Origin: Ichthyophonus hoferi | Lineage: Eukaryota > Opisthokonta > Ichthyosporea > Ichthyophonida > Ichthyophonidae | Assembly: GCA_002751075.1 (NCBI GenBank) | Contig: NAOQ01000326.1 | Span: 3,995-15,201, forward strand | DNA length: 11,207 nt | Reading direction: 5' to 3' | Shown here: piece after piece, positions 7,817 to 11,207 of the stretch | Numbering within the stretch: the first letter of the stretch is position 1 | Layout of the letters: every line of letters starts with the position of its first letter | Notes under the pieces: model-generated | Databases searched by the model: none | The model's input: only the letters and a program-made list of their open reading frames with translations | Told to the model about the DNA's origin: nothing | Translations under genes and position numbers: made by a program

Positions 7817-7916
7817 CCAATCAGGGAACATCTCAGATTGGTTCCAAATGCCAATCCAAAATGATTGATCGAGATTGAACCAACCAATTGCAGAGGTCCT
7901 GCGACTATATAATAAG
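7817..7916 (+). promoter_or_regulatory. CCAAT-cluster plus TATA promoter-like region
   Basis: CCAATCAG (7817-7824), ATTGG (7837-7841), CCAAT (7851-7855) and CCAAT (7884-7888) lie within 72 bp. They are followed by TATATAATAAG at 7906-7916. CCAAT boxes in both orientations upstream of a TATA box are the classic layout of an NF-Y-type promoter; the motif match is what is seen, its activity is inferred. Transcription would start near 7935-7945 on the plus strand. The first ATG after it (7999) opens only 8 codons, so any product would be spliced or non-coding. Confidence 0.35.
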
Positions 7917-7961
7917 CCGTTTCTGATCGTATAGTTTAAGTCCTGTTAACTCATTATTTAA

Positions 7962-8124
7962 GGCATACTATCTCAGACAAGTCTAGCAGCCTGTAGCAAT
8001 GAATCTACAATCTTGCAACCACTAAAGAAGGACCATGCAGTCCTTATTTGTTTTGGGGCAAGTTGGAGTCTTGCCTTCGACAACACAGTCACTAGATCAT
8101 CAGCCAACAATGGATTGTCCAGCT
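7962..8124. other. short coding-like block downstream of the promoter-like region
   Basis: The plus strand is open for 54 codons with no Met, including KKDHAVLICFGASWSLAFDN. The minus strand is open over nearly the same bases, including LLADDLVTVLSKARLQLAP. Base composition is less AT-rich than the flanks. Neither product is recognised, and neither reading has good splice sites at both ends. It could be an exon, a decayed exon or an RNA gene. Confidence 0.15.
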
Positions 8125-8864
8125 AGCTGTGCTCTCCAAGCCTTATCATTTTTTTGGGCCTAGAGCACAATTTCTGCTGGGTGTTTTTATAATATAAATG
8201 TGTATTGGCATATTTGTACTTCATGTATGCAAAGAGACATGTTAAAACACCCGTTAATACAGTACTCCCTCTCCTTCTAAATGGGTATAGATTACAAGGA
8301 TGCACCCGTCTCTTCTTATTATCTCCAACAATTTATCTACCTAGTTGAAATCCATTGGGATCTAGCAATTCCATCTTCAGAAAGTTGCTTCTGTATATCA
8401 TTGAATTAACATGGTATTGTAGTGTATGATGGTTATTGGTGCAGACCTTGTGAATTCCATAATTATAGTGAACTGGTAATTGATGTGTGTTTATTAATTT
8501 TGTGGTCATAACAAATAGCTTTGTCATAGATTAAGTTGTACCTAGCAATATACTAACATATAAGGAAGCAGTACTAGCGCAAATATCCAACTAAGGGAAA
8601 CAATAAAAGGTTGAAGGCAAAAATGGTCAATAAGATTAGAGAAAAAAGATGTATTGCTTTACTGTAGTATACTGTGTTGTGATTACCTACTGTTATGATC
8701 AGAATTTTTAGCCAAAAAGCATTATCACATGCATTTACATGAACCACCAAGATTTCTAATTAAAATCACATATCTCATACTTCCTAAGGCTCTAATAATT
8801 TGGGAGTGCCAAGCGCAGCTGGAATAGTGACTTATTTGGTACCCCAATAAGGCATGCATTGTAG

Positions 8865-8899
<35 letters not shown>

Positions 8900-9739
8900 T
8901 TAGTATAACGTATATTTTTTACACATAAATAAATTATCAGGCAGGAGTATTATCTTAACAACGTTATTAAACACATCGCTATCAGTAGGAAATACAATAT
9001 ATTTAGCACCATTCATATGTATGATGAATTAGGTCTTAAATCACTCCGAAACTGATTCTAACATATAGTGCATAGAAAGGTTTGATATCTAGAACTAAAC
9101 ACTTGGCTAAGTATAATTGTTTAAGTATAAAAGAAATCTAGCCGTGCTAGCTTTACCTATAGTTCTAATCACCTTATATAGTTAGAGACTATCAAGCAAT
9201 TAATTGACTAAGGAAATATCAAATAAAAATAAACCAATCCATCAGCAGGCACCTGATTAGAACAGCAAAATTACTACAAGACAATTAGCTCTAAGTGAAC
9301 ACATGGTTTGACCAAAGTTCTGGAACAAGCAAATCATGAAATGATTGGTCCAATATTAGTTGATCGAATAAGTTTTTAACCAAGTAATTTGATTTGTCAG
9401 TACATAGCATGTATGCACTTACACTAATGAGGAAATTAGCTAAAGATTCATTCAAATGAGAGCATCGAAAAAAGATCAGATAATTCTAGTAGCCTTCATT
9501 GGTTTTCTGTGAATTGCATTAGTCAAAAAGGATCTTTATGATTAGCCCCATTGACATTGATGAGCACAGCTATGATTGACACCACGATAAATGGAGGTTA
9601 CAGAAAGAATAATTGGAACGGAAGCAACTAATAATAAAGACGATTTAAAGCATGATATATGATTAGGAAATTCAACAAATACTCATTATAAGCAAAGCCT
9701 TGCACTTATTATAAACTTTATATCAAGTATTCCTGCTTG
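8125..9739. other. AT-rich intergenic region, no gene recognised
   Basis: Only short overlapping frames on both strands are found, with no family resemblance. A loose inverted pair GGGTGTTTT / AAAACACCC lies near 8180 and 8245. Near 9545-9680 both strands are open for roughly 25 to 48 codons; the minus reading includes a hydrophobic stretch SLLLVASVPIILSVTSIY. This is not enough to call a gene. Confidence 0.4.
8868..8897. repeat. (TA)n dinucleotide tract
   Basis: About 15 uninterrupted TA units in the intergenic region. Confidence 0.95.
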
Positions 9740-9742
9740 CTA

Positions 9743-9842
9743 TGGCTCCGGTTCTGGCTCAGGTTTAGGCTCAGTTATAGGTTCCGGCCCTGGCTCTGGT
9801 TCAGTTGTAGGCTCTGGCCCTGACTCTTTATTAGGCTCTAGT
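9743..9842. repeat. degenerate GGCTCT/GGTTCC hexamer minisatellite
   Basis: About 16 six-base units of the form GGYTCY/GGCCCT with TTA/GTA-bearing variants. It is markedly more GC-rich than anything around it. It codes Glu-Pro on the minus strand or Gly-Ser on the plus strand. Confidence 0.75.
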
Positions 9843-9978
9843 ATGGCATCTGGGATCTGTTGCCCAGTTGTTTTTCACGTTACCTTGGTGTCACTTTGAT
9901 GTTGGAAATGTTGATAAATCAAATGCAAACTTGAAGACAGCGTATAGGTGTAATAAAAATAAGTCTCCACATGTAGAG
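9835..9978 (+). other. alternative: candidate plus-strand exon
   Basis: The plus frame after TAG at 9832 stays open for 48 codons, including WCHFDVGNVDKSNANLKTAY, and ends at GAG|GTCAGT, a good donor. A 112-bp GT-AG intron (9979-10090, ending TTCTCTACAG) would join it in phase 0 to the frame at 10091. It conflicts with the minus-strand reading of the same bases. Confidence 0.2.
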
Positions 9979-10090
9979 GTCAGTGGATGAATATAGGGTT
10001 GGTATACATGTATTCTGCCCGATAGTCAGAAAACACTTGTGGCCTGTATTTTATAATTTTTGTTTCATTGTAATGTCTAGTTCTCTACAG

Positions 10091-10483
10091 GTACTTGACA
10101 ATAAACGCCGGTGTTCTGGAGACCTTTCTCCTACTGATAACACGGAGAACTGCTTAGTCACCTTTGAGGACAGCATTACTTAATACGTACACATGAGCTT
10201 ATCATCCCTTATTGATTGCTCATACTGTGCTCTTAGCACTATTGCACCCAAATGCATTAAAGCAAGAATACCTCCTGAATTCATAGCTGAATACAATCAC
10301 ATTAAACAATTAGAGACAGAGTTCAGATACATGCCAGATATTATATTGCTTTTAATTGAAAGCAGACCAGAGCTAAGTACTGTTTTCACCACGAGCTCGG
10401 TAAAATATACCTCTACACAGAACCAAATTGAAGTATACAAGCCTGTGAACCAATCTTCAGTCGCAGATCAATCTAAAAATTAA
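10091..10483 (+). pseudogene. unrecognised coding sequence with one internal stop (130 codons)
   Basis: One frame is open from the acceptor at 10090 to the TAA at 10481-10483, broken only by TAA at 10181-10183. The first part begins VLDNKRRCSGDLSPTDNTEN. After the stop, an ATG at 10193 opens 96 aa with CSYCALSTIAPKC, then IPPEFIAEYNHIKQLETEF, an aliphatic stretch DIILLLIES, and a Ser/Thr/Asn-rich end. So long a frame with a single stop is unlikely by chance in DNA this AT-rich. No family is recognised. It could be a recently broken gene, a small intact gene starting at 10193, or two exons whose splice sites I have missed. AATAAA lies 48 bp after the last stop. Confidence 0.4.
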
Positions 10484-10530
10484 CCCTCTTAGAATGAAGA
10501 TTAATTTATCAAAATATGCACAAAATTCTC

Positions 10531-10536
10531 AATAAA
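10531..10536 (+). terminator. possible poly(A) signal AATAAA
   Basis: A canonical AATAAA 48 bp downstream of the TAA at 10483, within typical range for the 3' end of a plus-strand transcript. The surrounding DNA is A-rich, so chance is possible. Confidence 0.3.
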
Positions 10537-10594
10537 AATTAAAAAGATACTTAATTCTGTTCATTAAGATCATACTCGTGTTCACACTTTACAG

Positions 10595-10716
10595 GTGTTG
10601 CCAATCTGGAAAGTGCATATCTTCCCATTGATTTTGAATTCAACAAGGGAGTACGTGTCCATCTAAAGCTTAAATATGACGCAATGACTGTATACCTAGC
10701 AAAAGCAATTGACTGA
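10595..10716 (+). other. candidate last exon, unrecognised
   Basis: After a good acceptor (CACACTTTACAG, ending 10594) the plus frame in phase 1 stays open for 39 codons to TGA at 10714-10716. It includes ESAYLPIDFEFNKGVRVHLK and ends YDAMTVYLAKAID. Spacing fits a further exon of the gene at 10091-10483. The only phase-compatible donor I find in that frame (CTAA|GTACTG near 10376) is weak. A phase-0 reading of the same bases is also open for 23 codons. Confidence 0.25.
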
Positions 10717-10909
10717 ATAACAAGTTTACCTGAAATAGAAGTTGAAGATCGAACTCGACTATTTTACATATTAGTGTCTCCGATCAAGCAAGATCAGATT
10801 TCAATGGACTCCAATTAACACTCGTATACATATCCGTATATTTACTGAAAACATACACCAAACAAATATATACAGTAATATATCATTACGGGTATTACAG
10901 GGCCTCCCA
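10717..10909. other. AT-rich non-coding stretch
   Basis: No open frame of note, RNA gene or repeat is seen. Confidence 0.5.
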
Positions 10910-10960
10910 GAAATAAATCAATAAATCTCCAAAATAAATGGAAAGATCCCGAAAATAAAT
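10910..10960 (+). repeat. cluster of four AATAAA words
   Basis: AATAAAT occurs at 10912, 10920, 10933 and 10954 within a loosely repeating AAATAAAT-CC unit. It could serve as redundant poly(A) signals for a plus-strand transcript, or be a short degenerate tandem repeat. Confidence 0.4.
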
Positions 10961-11207
10961 AGATATCTTTTCTTTTTTGAATAACAATTTTTTCCTCGAA
11001 AATTTACAAAGGTACATAAAAAAGGCCATTCTTCTAGTAAAGTTAGAAAAAACCTATTTTTTTTTTGCAATTTCCTTTTTACTATTCTATTTTATTTTTT
11101 AGACTTAATATTTTTATTTTTATATTTAAACTTTTTTAAGATTTTTCATCTCATTTCCGGAAACCCCCGCAACAATAGTATTCCTATTCTTGAAACCAAT
11201 TTGTATT
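10961..11207. other. A/T-homopolymer-rich stretch, no gene seen
   Basis: Several T and A runs occur, including CTATTTTTTTTTTGC near 11055. The only GC-richer island is CCGGAAACCCCCGC near 11157. Nothing identifiable. Confidence 0.5.

Larger units (their letters stand above)
9740..9979 (-). pseudogene. possible leftward coding end with a Glu-Pro repeat tail, one in-frame stop
   Basis: On the minus strand a single frame runs from 9979 to the TAG at 9740-9742. The first 34 codons begin PLHVETYFYYTYTLSSSLHL, then comes TGA at 9875-9877, then 44 codons. The last part is a run of EP/GP/KP/TEP units ending PEPEPEP-stop, a type of acidic low-complexity tail seen at the ends of many eukaryotic proteins. 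No family is recognised. A 27-bp GTAACG...CAACAG segment around the TGA has intron-like ends but is far shorter than the introns of the neighbouring gene. The TGA is therefore more likely a nonsense change, or the frame is chance. The plus strand is also open here (GSGS-type repeat), so strand is uncertain. Confidence 0.3.

Noticed and set aside
8123-8527. Two minus-strand frames of about 60 aa
   Set aside because: No recognisable motif, no splice or promoter context, and length expected by chance.
10650-10716. Resemblance of VRVHLKLKYD...VYLAKAID to the start of a C2 domain
   Set aside because: Only about 20 residues, no calcium-binding loops and no continuation, so not enough to name a domain.
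1-11207. CRISPR arrays, bacterial operons or rRNA
   Set aside because: The tandem repeats are simple microsatellites without spacers, and the split gene with GT-AG introns shows nuclear eukaryotic DNA.

Overview
This is an AT-rich stretch of nuclear DNA from an intron-bearing eukaryote. The best-supported feature is one plus-strand, 13-exon gene at 2834-7451. It reads as the RRM + AlkB half of the tRNA wobble-uridine hydroxylase ALKBH8. The standard genetic code fits all 13 exons, and the introns are small (129-743 bp) and mostly GT-AG with GTATGT/GTAAGT donors. The layout, together with a Tc1/mariner-type MITE, would suit a compact early-branching animal such as a sponge. That placement is a guess: nothing in the window proves the lineage.

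Layout. Positions 1-1620 hold no secure gene. There is a small minus-strand reading frame at 4-195 and some short coding-like stretches. Positions 1621-2117 are a non-autonomous DNA transposon with roughly 140-bp terminal inverted repeats and TA flanks. Positions 2118-2833 are the AT-rich upstream region of the ALKBH8-like gene. Positions 2834-7451 are that gene. Most of its introns are filled with degenerate TATAGTATA-type or TTATA-type repeats that begin at or very near the 5' splice site. The gene carries three local duplications of its own exons: a decayed copy of exon 2 in intron 2, a short duplication at the start of exon 8, and a decayed copy of the last exon just downstream of the stop. 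Positions 7817-7916 look like a CCAAT/TATA promoter with no clear gene behind it. Positions 8125-9739 are intergenic with a (TA)n tract. Positions 9740-10716 contain coding-like but unrecognised pieces: a Glu-Pro repeat tail on the minus strand, and plus-strand reading frames broken by a single stop. Positions 10717-11207 are AT-rich with a cluster of AATAAA words.

Function. Only the ALKBH8-like gene can be given a role: Fe(II)/2-oxoglutarate-dependent hydroxylation of a modified wobble uridine in tRNA. It stops where the methyltransferase domain begins in animal ALKBH8, so the methyl-ester step would need a separate Trm9-type enzyme, as is known in plants. No methyltransferase motif was found elsewhere in the window.
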